DNA from: Kofleriaceae bacterium
GTDB lineage: Bacteria > Myxococcota_A > Polyangia > Haliangiales > Haliangiaceae
Assembly: GCA_020633495.1 (NCBI GenBank)
Contig: JACKDR010000002.1
Location: 372,001 to 436,000, forward strand
Reading direction: 5' to 3'
Length of the DNA stretch: 64,000 nucleotides
Shown here: positions 38,755 to 51,085 of the stretch, in pieces
How positions within the stretch are numbered: position 1 is the stretch's first letter
Layout: every line of letters begins with the position of its first letter
The notes under the pieces: generated by a model
What the model was told of the DNA's origin: nothing
The model's database searches: none
The model's input: the letters and a program-made list of their open reading frames with translations, nothing else
Position numbers and translations under genes: made by a program

Positions 38755-39624
38755 GTGCTTCCACCGCGCGCGTGGCTACGCGCTGGACGCCTGGCGCTGT
38801 TCGGAGACACGCCGGTGCTGGCGGCCGGCGCGGCGCTGTTCGCGTTCCTGGCCACGGTCCCGGCGCTGGGGGCGATCGCGTCGCTGTACGGGCTGATCGC
38901 CGATCCCGCGGACATCGCCGGCCACCTCGACGGCCTCGACGCGGTGCTGCCGCACGCCGTCGTCCAGTTCCTGATCGATCAGATGAGCCGCCACGCCGCG
39001 CGGTCCAGCGACGAGCTCGGCATCACGCTCGGCATCACCGTCGTGCTGGCGCTGTACTCGGCGCGGTCGGCGGCAGGCGCGCTGATCACCGGCCTCAACC
39101 GCGCCTACGACGTCGAGGACGAGCGCCGCCGCGTCCACCGGATCCTGCTCGGCGTCGCGGTCGCGTCGGCGACGCTGTTCGGCCTGCTGATCCTCGCGCT
39201 CGTCGTGGTCACGCTGCCCACCATCCTCAAGGTCTTCCACCTCGACGAGACCGACGCCGGCGCGCTGCTGGTGTGGCCGATCCTGATCGGCGTCCTGGTG
39301 GTCAGCCTGGCCGGCCTGTACCGCGCCGGCCCGGCGCCGCGCGATCACGAGCGCCAGCACCTGTGGGCCGGCGCGATCACCGGCTCGGTGGTGCTGCTGC
39401 TGGCATCGTGGGGCCTCGGCCTGTGGGTCGAGCGCGTCACCGATTACGAGGTCCTCTACGGCGCGCTGGCCTCGGTGATCATCGTGATCGTCTGGTACTA
39501 CATCTCGGCGCTGGCGATCCTGCTCGGCGGCATCGTCAACGCCGAGCTCGAGCGCGCCGACGAGGCCGCCGCGGTCGCGGCCGAGGCGGTGGCGACCGCC
39601 GACGAGGCCGCGGCTCAGCGGTAG
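38755..39624 (+). CDS. YihY/virulence factor BrkB family membrane protein
   Basis: A 289-residue inner-membrane protein with six hydrophobic helices. Family features include GAALFAFLATVPALGAIASLYGL, then LALYSARSAAGALITGLNRAYDV and VIIVIVWYYISALAILLGG followed by an acidic NAELE tail. The function is unproven; members have been proposed as transporters or lipid-handling proteins. The start GTG has TATCAT 6 bases upstream. Its last 11 bases lie in the first copy of a 47-bp tandem duplication shared with the end of the convergent ABC transporter gene. Confidence 0.88.
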   Translation: MLPPRAWLRAGRLALFGDTPVLAAGAALFAFLATVPALGAIASLYGLIADPADIAGHLDGLDAVLPHAVVQFLIDQMSRHAARSSDELGITLGITVVLALYSARSAAGALITGLNRAYDVEDERRRVHRILLGVAVASATLFGLLILALVVVTLPTILKVFHLDETDAGALLVWPILIGVLVVSLAGLYRAGPAPRDHERQHLWAGAITGSVVLLLASWGLGLWVERVTDYEVLYGALASVIIVIVWYYISALAILLGGIVNAELERADEAAAVAAEAVATADEAAAQR

Positions 39625-39707
39625 CCGGCGGCCTGCAGCGAGAACAGCGTGGCGTAGCGGCTCAGCGGTAGCCGGCGGCCTGCAGCGAGAACAGCGTGGC
39701 GTAGCGG
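39614..39707. repeat. Perfect 47-bp tandem duplication over two convergent stop codons
   Basis: 39614-39660 and 39661-39707 are identical. The first copy holds the BrkB stop (39622-39624); the second holds the ABC transporter stop (39662-39664, reverse). Before duplication the two genes would have overlapped tail to tail by about 10 bases. Confidence 0.9.
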
Positions 39708-41503
39708 CCGCCCTGCGCGACCAGCGCGTCGTGGCTGCCCTCCTCGACGATGCGCCCGGTGTCGAGGACGATGATGTCGTCGGCCATGCGCACGGTCGAG
39801 AACCGGTGCGAGATCACGATCGCGATCTGGTCGGCGGTCAGCTCGCGGAACCGCTCGAAGATCTTGACCTCGGCCTCGGCGTCCATCGACGCGGTGGGCT
39901 CGTCGAGGACCAGGATGTCGGCGTCCTTGCGCATGAACGCGCGCGACAGCGCGACCTTCTGCCACTGGCCCAGCGACAGCTCGCGACCGTCGCGGAACCA
40001 GCGGCCGAGCTGGGTGTCGAAGCCCTTGGGCATCGTGTCGATGAACGGCGTCGCCAGGCCCTTGTCGGAGGCCTCGCGCCAGCGCTCGCGGTCGTCGTAG
40101 GCGGCGGCGTCGCCGGCGCCGACGTTCTCGCCGACCTTGAGCTGGTAGCGGACGAAGTCCTGGAAGATGACGCCGATGCGGCGGCGCAGCGCCTCGGGCG
40201 ACCACTCGCGCAGGTCGCGGCCGTCGAGCAGGATCCGGCCCTCGGTCGGCTCGTAGAGCCGGGCCAGCAGCTTGACCAGCGTGGTCTTGCCCGAGCCGTT
40301 CTCGCCGACGATCGCCAGCTTGCTGCCGGCCGGGACGTGGACGCTGACGTGGGCGAGCGCGGGCGTGGTCGCGCCCGGGTAGGTGAAGCTGACGTCCTCG
40401 AAGCGCAGGCCGTCGCCGGGGTCCGGGCCGGAGGTCGCGGCGCCCTCGGTGGCCGGCACCTCCTCGTCGAGCAGCTCGTAGAGGCTCGACAGGTACAGGT
40501 TGTCCTCGTACATGCCGCCGACGTCGGCGAGCAGCGACGCCAGCGCCGACTGGCCCTGCTTGAAGACGACGACGTACATCGTCATCGCGCCGATCGACAG
40601 CGTGCCGGCGACCGCGGCCAGCGCGATCCACACGTAGGCGCCGTAGAACGCGGCGGTGCCGATGACGCCGAGCGCCAGGCCCCACAGGCCGCGCCGCCAG
40701 GTCAGCGCGCGATCCTCGGCGTAGAGCTTCTCGAAGATCGCGGCGTAGCGATCGAGGAAGCGCCGGCCCAGGCCGAACAGCTTGACCTCCTTGACGTGGT
40801 CCTCGCGGGCCAGGACGGTCTCGAGGTACATCTGCTCGCGGGTCTCCGGGGTCCGCCACTTGAACAGGCGGAACGCGTCGCCGGCGAACTTGGCCTCGGC
40901 GACGAACGACGGCAGCCCGGCGAGGATCAGCACCACCACCGCCAGCGGCGAGAACACCGCGAGCAGGCCGGCGTACGACACCAGCGTGATCGTCGCCTGG
41001 ATGCCGTCGAAGGTCCGGACCACCAGCGACAGCGGCCGGCTCGACGCCTCGCGCCGGGCCCGGGTCATGCGGTCGTAGAGCTCGGCGTCCTCGAAGTGGA
41101 CCAGCTCGAGCTCGAGCGCCTTCTCGAGGATCATGACGTTGACCCGGTTGCCGAGCAGCGCGCGCAGGAGCGAGCGCTGGATCGTCAGCATGCGGTTGAC
41201 CGCGGCGATCGCGATCACCAGGCCCATCTCGATCGCGACCCAGCGCAGCACCGGGTCGGCGTCGTGGTCGGACTTCGACGCCAGCACGACCGCGTCGATC
41301 AGGTGCTTGCCGACCCACGCGACCGCGCCGGGCAGCAGGCCGCCGACGACGGTGAGGATCGCCAGGCCGACGGTGAGGCCGCGGCTGGTCGACCACACCA
41401 GCGCCAGGGCCCGGCGGCTGAACTTGAAGACGCCGAGGTACTGCGCCAGCCGCTTCTCCTGCGGGCGCGGGGCCTCGGACACCGGGCCGATGTGGTGCTT
41501 CAC
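39662..41503 (-). CDS. ABC transporter, fused permease and ATPase
   Basis: A 613-residue half-transporter. Residues 40-340 are a six-helix membrane domain. Residues 375-600 are the ATPase: Walker A GENGSGKTT, signature LSLGQWQKVALSRA (a variant of LSGGQ typical of this exporter subfamily) and Walker B DILVLDEPTA, then the switch His in SHRFSTVRMADD. It works as a homodimer or with a partner, exporting lipids, peptides or drugs. The start is GTG at 41503 with TACGTT 9 bases upstream. Another in-frame GTG lies 7 codons in. It is convergent with BrkB through the 47-bp duplication. Confidence 0.88.
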   Translation of the reverse strand: MKHHIGPVSEAPRPQEKRLAQYLGVFKFSRRALALVWSTSRGLTVGLAILTVVGGLLPGAVAWVGKHLIDAVVLASKSDHDADPVLRWVAIEMGLVIAIAAVNRMLTIQRSLLRALLGNRVNVMILEKALELELVHFEDAELYDRMTRARREASSRPLSLVVRTFDGIQATITLVSYAGLLAVFSPLAVVVLILAGLPSFVAEAKFAGDAFRLFKWRTPETREQMYLETVLAREDHVKEVKLFGLGRRFLDRYAAIFEKLYAEDRALTWRRGLWGLALGVIGTAAFYGAYVWIALAAVAGTLSIGAMTMYVVVFKQGQSALASLLADVGGMYEDNLYLSSLYELLDEEVPATEGAATSGPDPGDGLRFEDVSFTYPGATTPALAHVSVHVPAGSKLAIVGENGSGKTTLVKLLARLYEPTEGRILLDGRDLREWSPEALRRRIGVIFQDFVRYQLKVGENVGAGDAAAYDDRERWREASDKGLATPFIDTMPKGFDTQLGRWFRDGRELSLGQWQKVALSRAFMRKDADILVLDEPTASMDAEAEVKIFERFRELTADQIAIVISHRFSTVRMADDIIVLDTGRIVEEGSHDALVAQGGRYATLFSLQAAGYR

Positions 41504-41512
41504 GACGGTCCC

Positions 41513-41518
41513 AACGTA
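41513..41518 (-). promoter_or_regulatory. Predicted -10 element for the ABC transporter gene
   Basis: TACGTT on the reverse strand, 9 bases before the GTG at 41503. Confidence 0.4.
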
Positions 41519-41608
41519 CGCGATCCGCCGGCGCGCGACATCGCCCGAACGGGCAGGCGGCGGGGCCGGCGGCGCCGCCGACCGGGCAGGTCGCGCCCCG
41601 CCGTGGCG

Positions 41609-43930
<2,322 letters not shown>

Positions 43931-43999
43931 GAGCGGACCCCCGAGTATACCGGCTGCCGTGTGTCGGCGGCGTCGCAGGGGCCGGTCAGATCGCCGAGA

Positions 44000-45382
44000 T
44001 CAGGGCGAAGTACCGAGACCCAAACGGGAAATCGCGTCACCGTCCTGCGACGGAACCGGCCCCTTGCGGAACCTGCCGCGGACCTCGAGGGTCGCGGCGT
44101 CCAGCGAGGTCAGGCCGTCGTCGCCGACCAGCCAGACCGCGCCGTGGGCGACGTGGTGCGGGCGCAGCGGCCGGGTCCCGGGCACCGCGATCGCGCGGGT
44201 CGCGCGGGTCGCCGGGTCGAGGGCGACCAGGTCGTCGCCGGCGCGGATCAGCACGGTGTCGCGGCTGCGCACCAGGGTCGCGCCGATCATCGCGGCGCGC
44301 GGCGTCGACGTCCACGCGATGGCGCCGCGGTCGAGGTCGACCGCGACCAGGTGGGCGGCGCCGTCGTCGCGCATCCGGTCGCGGACCAGGATCGGCACCA
44401 CCGGGTCGAGCGCGCCGGCCAGCGGCAGCGAGCCCGGCGCGCCGACGCGGGTCGCCGGCGTGGCGTCGAAGCCGATGACCGAGCCGCTGCCCAGCGGGAT
44501 CGCCGTGGGGCGCTCGCCGGTGCGCCACAGCCACAGCTCGGGGGCGCCCTGGTACTCCATCAGCGCGACCAGGCGGTCGCCGCGGCGGCCGCACAGGCCG
44601 GCGAACTCGTCGCCGTCGCGCAGCGCGATGCGCTCGGTGGCGGCGCCGTCGTCGAGGCCGACGACGACCAGCGCGCCCGGCTGCGCCAGCAGCACCACGC
44701 CAGGGGCGCCGTCGGCGGCGTCGACGGTGCAGCTGCGGCTGGCGTCGAGGGTCCACGCCACGCCGGTGGCGCGATCGATCGACGTCGTCGACGCCGGCTG
44801 CTCGACCACGAGGCGGTCGCGGGTGATCCACGCCGACCCGACGCCGGCGGCCGGCAGGTCGCGCTCCCAGCCGATCCGGCCCTGCAGGACCGTGAGCTGG
44901 TAGACCCGGGTCGGGCCGTCGTCGGGCTGGATGAACTCGAACGACTGATCGTCGGCGGGCAGGGTCGCGAGCTCGGCCGGGGTCTGGCCGTCGGGCTCCT
45001 TGGCCAGGTCGAGGCCGAGCGACACCGTCCCGAGCTTCTGCGCGGTGGCGGTGGCGAAGCCGAAGATCTGGGTGCGGCCGTCGCGGGGGAAGCGCACGGT
45101 CACGGCGTGGGCCGAGGCGGCGACGCCGAGGGCGCCGTCGGGGACCCGGTAGCGCGGCACCAGCGCCTGCCAGCGCAGGCCCTCGTGGGTGCCGAACAGC
45201 TCGACGTAGGCGCGATCGTGGGTGCGCTCGTGGCGGATCGCGACCGCGTACTCGCCGTCGAGGGCGAGCACGTCCAGGTACGGCCCGGTGCGCGGGCGCT
45301 CGCTGACCATCCACCAGCCGCCGAGGCCGCCGAGCACCGCGACGAAGCCGAAGCAGATCAGCAAGACGCGGCGACCGGACAT
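44000..45382 (-). CDS. PQQ-like beta-propeller protein, membrane-anchored
   Basis: A 460-residue protein. The ATG at 45382 gives an N-terminal anchor (VLLICFGFVAVLGGLGGWW); a GTG at 45415 would add 11 residues. The body holds repeated propeller blades of the PQQ/BamB type (GRIGWERDLPAAGVGSAW, GAIAWTSTPRAAMIGATL, AAHLVAVDLDRG, DTVLIRAGDDLVALDP). No cofactor-binding or catalytic residues were identified. It is probably an extracytoplasmic scaffold. The gene ends 69 bases before the ppk1 start on the same strand, so it may be co-transcribed with ppk1. It is divergent from the metzincin gene. Confidence 0.7.
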   Translation of the reverse strand: MSGRRVLLICFGFVAVLGGLGGWWMVSERPRTGPYLDVLALDGEYAVAIRHERTHDRAYVELFGTHEGLRWQALVPRYRVPDGALGVAASAHAVTVRFPRDGRTQIFGFATATAQKLGTVSLGLDLAKEPDGQTPAELATLPADDQSFEFIQPDDGPTRVYQLTVLQGRIGWERDLPAAGVGSAWITRDRLVVEQPASTTSIDRATGVAWTLDASRSCTVDAADGAPGVVLLAQPGALVVVGLDDGAATERIALRDGDEFAGLCGRRGDRLVALMEYQGAPELWLWRTGERPTAIPLGSGSVIGFDATPATRVGAPGSLPLAGALDPVVPILVRDRMRDDGAAHLVAVDLDRGAIAWTSTPRAAMIGATLVRSRDTVLIRAGDDLVALDPATRATRAIAVPGTRPLRPHHVAHGAVWLVGDDGLTSLDAATLEVRGRFRKGPVPSQDGDAISRLGLGTSP

Positions 45383-45520
45383 GATCCGGGGACGCCTGAT
45401 GACCGGGGGCTGCACGGGGCCGACCCTACGGGGCCAGCCGGGCGATGTCCATTGCGACTGAATGTCGCGCGCGTCAGGCTCGTCCTGACACTGCCGTCCT
45501 CGCCGTCCGCGGAGGTTGCC

Positions 45521-46963
<1,443 letters not shown>

Positions 46964-47024
46964 CGGCGCGCGCGGCGCAGACGGTCTACTTCGACGAGTA
47001 GCGGCGCGCGCGGCGCGCGGCGCG

Positions 47025-47531
47025 CTACTCGGTGACCGGCTTGCCGGCCTGCGGCCCGGAGTGATCGAACGGCTTGGGCCGCTCGAGCGCGCCGCCGCCG
47101 GCGCTGGCCGCGACCGCGCCGCCGCCCTTGCCGTGGACCATGACCTTGCGACCGACCGCGAAGAAGACCGTCATCTTCTGGCCGTCGACGACCTCGACGA
47201 TGCCCTGGCCGAACGTCGGGTGATCGACGCGATCGCCGACCTCGAAGGTCTCGGTGATCTTGTAGGCCCGCGCCGGGCGGCTCAGATCGGCGGCGACCGC
47301 CGGGGCGGCGTGCTTCTCGACCACCGCGCGCGGCGCGCGCGGCTTGGCGGTGGTGCTGGTGGCGCGCTTCGCCGCGCTCTTGCCGTCGGGCGAGCGGTAG
47401 CGGTGGTAGCCGCCGCACTCCTTGCACTGAACCTTGACGATCGACTCGCCGACCTTGGCGACGACGACGTGCCAGACGTCGCCGCACTTACTGCATAGGG
47501 AAGCGATGTCCGCGCCAACTGCTACGCTCAT
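47025..47531 (-). CDS. Zinc-ribbon protein with Tudor/CarD-like domain
   Basis: A 168-residue cytoplasmic protein. Two CxxC pairs (LCSKCGDVWH and VQCKECGGYHRY) at about residues 13-42 form a zinc ribbon. A basic Ala/Lys linker follows. Residues 90-140 (FEVGDRVDHPTFGQGIVEVV, then KMTVFFAVGRKVMVHG) resemble the small beta-barrel of CarD/UvrD-C Tudor-type domains, which bind RNA polymerase or nucleic acid. A transcription-linked role is plausible but inferred. TAAGAT lies 9 bases before the ATG at 47531, in a 58-base region shared with the divergent GNAT gene. Confidence 0.7.
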   Translation of the reverse strand: MSVAVGADIASLCSKCGDVWHVVVAKVGESIVKVQCKECGGYHRYRSPDGKSAAKRATSTTAKPRAPRAVVEKHAAPAVAADLSRPARAYKITETFEVGDRVDHPTFGQGIVEVVDGQKMTVFFAVGRKVMVHGKGGGAVAASAGGGALERPKPFDHSGPQAGKPVTE

Positions 47532-47540
47532 GAAGGGACC

Positions 47541-47581
47541 ATCTTAGATCAACGCCGCCGACGAGCGAAGCCGCGTATGAT
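47541..47581. promoter_or_regulatory. Divergent predicted -10 elements for zinc-ribbon and GNAT genes
   Basis: Reverse strand: TAAGAT (47546-47541), 9 bases before the ATG at 47531. Forward strand: TATGAT (47576-47581), 8 bases before the ATG at 47590. The two hexamers are 29 bases apart. Confidence 0.5.
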
Positions 47582-47589
47582 CCGGAGTG

Positions 47590-48147
47590 ATGCAAGAGCT
47601 CGTACGTCTCAGACCGATCGAGGAGGCAGACGTCGACGACATCCTGGGGTGGGTCAACGATCCCGAGATCATCGGCAACATCGCCGCGTTCTCGGGACAC
47701 GCGTTCACCCGCGAGCAAGAGCTGACGTGGGTGCGAAGCGTTCGCGTCTCCCGCACCGAGGTCGTGTTCTCGATCCTCGCTGCGGCCGGCGGACACTACC
47801 TCGGCCAGTGCGGCATCCACCAGATCCACGACCGCTCGAAAGTGGGCCGCCTGGCGTGCATCATCGCCAACCGCGCCGAGATGGGACGCGGCTACGGCAG
47901 CGCCGCGATCCGGGCGCTGCTCGATCACGCCTTCGGCCCGCTGGGCCTGCACAAGGTGTGGTTGATGGTGTTCGCCCACAACACCCGTGGCCGCGGCATC
48001 TATGGCCGCATCGGGTTCCGCGAGGAGGGCGTGCTCCGCGAGGAGTACTTCCACGAGGGCGGCTGGCACGACATGGTGCGGATGAGCATGCTCGCCCGCG
48101 AGTGGCAGGCGATCCGCGACGGCGGCGGCCGGCTACCGCAGCAGTAG
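47590..48147 (+). CDS. GNAT-family N-acetyltransferase (RimJ/RimL-like)
   Basis: A 185-residue enzyme. The fold motifs are clear: LVRLRPIEEADVDDILGWVND, then LGQCGIHQIHD, then the acetyl-CoA loop GRGYGSAAIRALLDHAF and NTRGRGIYGRIGFREEGVLRE. It transfers an acetyl group from acetyl-CoA to an amine; the substrate may be a protein N-terminus, an amino acid or a drug. The start may be this ATG or the GTG one codon earlier. GC is slightly lower than in neighbours. Transcribed alone, convergent with the Cys-rich lipoprotein gene. Confidence 0.88.
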   Translation: MQELVRLRPIEEADVDDILGWVNDPEIIGNIAAFSGHAFTREQELTWVRSVRVSRTEVVFSILAAAGGHYLGQCGIHQIHDRSKVGRLACIIANRAEMGRGYGSAAIRALLDHAFGPLGLHKVWLMVFAHNTRGRGIYGRIGFREEGVLREEYFHEGGWHDMVRMSMLAREWQAIRDGGGRLPQQ

Positions 48148-48182
48148 CCGGCGCGGCGCGCGGCGCCGGCGGTGGCCGGCGC

Positions 48183-49100
48183 CTACAGGCAGACGCCGTA
48201 CTCCTGGCCGCCGACGACGAACGCGGTGCCGAAGCCGTAGCAGGTGGTGCCGTTGGTGCACTCGGTGCCCGCCGGGCGCCGGCAGATCTGGCCGCAGACG
48301 TTGGCGGTGCCGTCGTTGACGCAGGTCAGGCCGGCGGCGCAGATGTTGGTGGTCGAGTCGCAGGTCTGGCCCTGGGTGCGGGCGCCGGGCGCCCGGCAGT
48401 CGACGATGTCGTGGGCGACGTTGTTGAACGTGGCGGTGTAGAGGTCGCAGCCCCAGCCGGTCGGGCACACCGCGTTGGTCGCCGAGGCCGGGTCGCAGTT
48501 GCTCGAGCAGGTGACCGCGCCGGGGATCGGGGCCTGGGCGTTGTCGACCAGCTGGATGACGCACTGGCCGCGCGGTGAGCCGCAGTCGGCGTCGGCGTCG
48601 CAGTACTGCTCGCAGGTGTTATTGGTGCCGTCGCCGACGCAGACGTAGCCGGCGCCGCACTGGTTGATCGCGGTGCAGGTGTCGTTCTGATCGCCGGCGG
48701 TGGCGACGCCGCGGCACGCGGTGCCCATCAGATCGGTGAAGTCGATGTCGCAGGCCTGGTTGGTGCCGCAGCCGCACTGGGCGACCAGATCGCACGGCGT
48801 GGTCGGGCAGGTCGAGCCGTCGATGGGCATGGCGTCGATCGGCGAGCTGTCGATGGGCATGGCGTCGATCGCGGTGGGATCGGCGTCGATCGCGGAGCCG
48901 TCGATCGCGGAGCCGTCGATGGGGGTGGCGTCGATCGCGGAGCCGTCGATGGGCGAGCCGTCCGGGTCGCTGCCGCCGTCGTCCTGGATCGACGTGCCGT
49001 CGGGTGAGGCGCCGTCAGCGGTCCCCTGCGGGGTGTTCGAGGCGGCGCAGCCGGCGAGCGCGACGAGGATGGCGACCAGGGCGGGCTTCATGCCCAGCAT
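48183..49100 (-). CDS. Cys-rich lipoprotein with Asp-rich repeat linker
   Basis: A 305-residue protein with a lipoprotein signal (ALVAILVALAG then C). Residues 35-95 are a low-complexity linker made of IDGSAIDA and IDAMPID units. The rest contains more than 20 Cys in short spacings (CDLVAQCGCGTNQACD, CTAINQCGAGYVCVGDG, CDADADCGSPRGQCV, ICAAGLTCVNDG), resembling the small disulfide-rich EGF-like or MYXO-CTERM-associated modules of myxobacterial surface proteins. It is probably displayed on the outer membrane. The ATG at 49100 or 49091 may be used. Convergent with the GNAT gene. Confidence 0.75.
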   Translation of the reverse strand: MLGMKPALVAILVALAGCAASNTPQGTADGASPDGTSIQDDGGSDPDGSPIDGSAIDATPIDGSAIDGSAIDADPTAIDAMPIDSSPIDAMPIDGSTCPTTPCDLVAQCGCGTNQACDIDFTDLMGTACRGVATAGDQNDTCTAINQCGAGYVCVGDGTNNTCEQYCDADADCGSPRGQCVIQLVDNAQAPIPGAVTCSSNCDPASATNAVCPTGWGCDLYTATFNNVAHDIVDCRAPGARTQGQTCDSTTNICAAGLTCVNDGTANVCGQICRRPAGTECTNGTTCYGFGTAFVVGGQEYGVCL

Positions 49101-49223
49101 CTTCGCCGCTGGGGTTTCTCGTGCAAGGGCCTTCGTATGGCAGCTTCCCACCCGGCTGCGACCGTGAGCTCGCGGCGGGGCGCCGAAGCGCCTGGAAATG
49201 CCTGCGCGGGTCCCTGGCTCTGC

Positions 49224-49229
49224 TACCGT
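49224..49229 (+). promoter_or_regulatory. Predicted -10 element for the TPR-SUFU gene
   Basis: TACCGT ends 12 bases before the ATG at 49242; GAAGGG between them may serve as a ribosome site in a very short leader. Confidence 0.4.
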
Positions 49230-49241
49230 GGTCGCGAAGGG

Positions 49242-50168
49242 ATGAGCCAGGCCGCCGCCGATCAGCTCGCCGCCGAGGGCCACGCGCTGTTCGAGGAGCA
49301 GCGCTACGCCGAGGCCGCGGCCCGGTTCGAGCGCGCCGCGACGATCTTCCCGTCGCACCACCCCGCCTGGAAGGGGCTCGGCCACGCCCTGCTCTGCCTG
49401 GGGCGCACCCACGAGGCCGCCCGGGCGTTCGACCGCGCGATCGGGCTGCGCCCCGACAGCGCGACCGCGCTGTGGGGCGGCGCGCTGGCCCACGCCGATC
49501 TCGGCAACCGGCTGCTGGCGCAGAACTACCTGCGGCGCGCGCTCGAGCTGCAGCCGACGTGGGAGATGATGGCGCGCGGCGTCCCCAAGCTGGCCGCGTT
49601 CCTCCAGCTGTCGGCGCACACCGCGAGCCGGCTGCGCACCGTGCTCGGGCCGTACAGCGCCCGCGCCTACCGCAACGCCGCCGACGCCGGCCTGGTGATC
49701 GAGGTGCTGCGGGTCGGTGATCGCCCCGAGAAGGGCACGGTCACGTACGCGTCGCTGGGGCTGTGCGACTGCACGTGGCCCGAGGAGGGCCGGCCGCGGG
49801 TCGAGCTGCTGCTGGCCAGCACCGCCGACGGCGAGGTCTACGCCCAGGTGGTCGCGAACGTGGCGTTCCACCTGATCGCCAACCGCTTCTTCCCCGAGCC
49901 CGGCTCGATGGTGCGCGACGTCATCGCGGTGCTCGACGCGCCGGGGCTGTCGCAGCGGCTGCCCCACCTCTACTTCATGGTGCCGCGGCCGTGGGGCATG
50001 CGGCTGCCGATCGACGACGGGCCGCCGCCGATCACGCTGGTGATGGCGGTGCCGGTCAGCGAGGCCGAGTACCAGCACTGGAAGACGCACGGGTCGCGGT
50101 CGTTCGAGCTGGCGCTGCAGGCGGCGGGGGCCGATCTCGCCGACCTGCGCCGGTCGAGCGCGCTGTAG
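49242..50168 (+). CDS. TPR and SUFU-domain protein
   Basis: A 308-residue soluble protein. Residues 5-110 hold three TPR repeats (AAEGHALFEEQRYAEAAARF, HPAWKGLGHALLCLGRTHEA, TALWGGALAHADLGNRLLA). Residues 140-305 match the bacterial suppressor-of-fused (SUFU) domain, with GLVIEVLRVGDRP, then LLLASTADGEVYAQVVANVAF and PHLYFMVPRPWGM. SUFU-domain proteins in bacteria are often immunity proteins in toxin systems, but no toxin gene is adjacent here. The TPR fusion suggests a protein-binding role. Start ATG at 49242. The small gene 50256-50486 follows 87 bases later. Confidence 0.75.
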   Translation: MSQAAADQLAAEGHALFEEQRYAEAAARFERAATIFPSHHPAWKGLGHALLCLGRTHEAARAFDRAIGLRPDSATALWGGALAHADLGNRLLAQNYLRRALELQPTWEMMARGVPKLAAFLQLSAHTASRLRTVLGPYSARAYRNAADAGLVIEVLRVGDRPEKGTVTYASLGLCDCTWPEEGRPRVELLLASTADGEVYAQVVANVAFHLIANRFFPEPGSMVRDVIAVLDAPGLSQRLPHLYFMVPRPWGMRLPIDDGPPPITLVMAVPVSEAEYQHWKTHGSRSFELALQAAGADLADLRRSSAL

Positions 50169-50243
50169 GGCCGCGGCGGCCCGGTTGCGGGTCCCGCGCC
50201 AGCGCCCGACCGCGCCCCGTTGACCTGCGCGCGCGGGCCCGGG

Positions 50244-50249
50244 CAGACT
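50244..50249 (+). promoter_or_regulatory. Predicted -10 element (leaderless) for 50256-50486
   Basis: CAGACT ends exactly 6 bases before the ATG at 50256. It is a one-base variant of the TAGACT hexamer seen before 14398 and 27044. Confidence 0.35.
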
Positions 50250-50255
50250 CCGGTC

Positions 50256-50486
50256 ATGCCCCGCCTCTACCGGGTCGACAACGGCGACACCATCGGTCAG
50301 ATCACTGACGACCAGCTCAAGTTCCTCGTCGACCAGCTCGAGGAGGAGCACGACCTGGACCAGGATTACTACATCGACCGCGACACGCTGGAGCTGCTGT
50401 CCGACAACGGCGGCGACCCCGAGCTGCTCGCGATGATCGAGAAGGCCCTGGGCGACGACGACCAGATCGACCTCGCCTGGGAGTGA
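50256..50486 (+). CDS. Small acidic conserved protein
   Basis: A 76-residue acidic protein. It begins MPRLYRVDNGDTIGQITDDQ and continues LKFLVDQLEEEHDLDQDYYI, with a helical C-terminus rich in Glu and Asp. I recall similar short proteins in other myxobacteria, without a known function. No membrane segment or metal motif is seen. Its downstream side is the 33-bp repeat array. Confidence 0.65.
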   Translation: MPRLYRVDNGDTIGQITDDQLKFLVDQLEEEHDLDQDYYIDRDTLELLSDNGGDPELLAMIEKALGDDDQIDLAWE

Positions 50487-50680
50487 CACCCGCCCCGGCG
50501 CCGGGGCGCCCGCGCGGCGCCTCTCCGCGGCCCGCCCATACGGGTGTCTGACACCCGGAGGCCGGCCGCCCTGGCCGCCGTGCGCCCGCGATCCGCCTGT
50601 CGGACACCCCGGCCGGCCCGCGATCCGGGCCTCGGACACTCCGCCCTCGCCGCCCCCCTCCGGGCGGGTCGCCGCCCCCT

Positions 50681-50995
50681 CCGGGGTTGACGATCCGGGT
50701 GTCAGACACCCGTACGGGTCACCGCCCCTCCGGGGTTGATGATGGGCCGGGTCGCCGCCCCTCCGGGGTTGATGATGGGCCGGGTCGCCGCCCCTCCGGG
50801 GTTGATGATGGGCCGGGTCGCCGCCCCTCCGGGGTTAATGATTGGCCGGGTCGCCGCCCCTCCGGGGTTGATGATCGGCCGGGAGCGCCGCCCCTCCGCC
50901 GCCCCTCCGGGGTTGATGATTGGCCGGGTCGCCGCCCCTCCGGGGTTGATGATCGGCCGGGTCGCCGCCCCTCCGGGGTTGATGATCCGGGTGTC
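50681..50995 (+). repeat. 33-bp tandem repeat array bracketed by hairpins
   Basis: Nine copies of CCGGGGTTGATGAT plus GGCCGGGTCGCCGCCCCT start at 50681, 50730, 50763, 50796, 50829, 50862, 50907, 50940 and 50973. The period is 33 except for one 45-base and one 49-base interval. The last eight copies are bracketed by identical ATCCGGGTGTCAGACACCCGTA sequences in direct orientation (the core is a 7-bp-arm hairpin). Unit-to-unit variation is small and no unique spacers occur. Confidence 0.85.
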
Positions 50996-51063
50996 AGACA
51001 CCCGTATGAGCGTGCTAACCTGCTTGGATCACTAGGGTGATCTGTCTGCCGGCCTCATGTAAA

Positions 51064-51085
51064 GTACAGCTTGACACTGTACAGT
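51064..51085 (+). promoter_or_regulatory. Operator-like dyad over the -10 of the diiron operon
   Basis: GTACAG (51064-51069) and CTGTAC (51077-51082) form a 6-7-6 inverted repeat overlapping a TACAGT hexamer (51080-51085) that lies 13 bases before the ATG at 51099. The operon encodes a MerR-type regulator, the natural candidate to bind here. Binding is inference. Confidence 0.5.

Noticed and set aside
50681..50995. CRISPR array
   Set aside because: The repeats are contiguous with no unique spacers and there are no cas genes.
50702..51001. Reverse frame encoding an 11-residue repeat protein
   Set aside because: It simply reflects a 33-bp repeat period divisible by three; there is no start signal and no non-repeat sequence.
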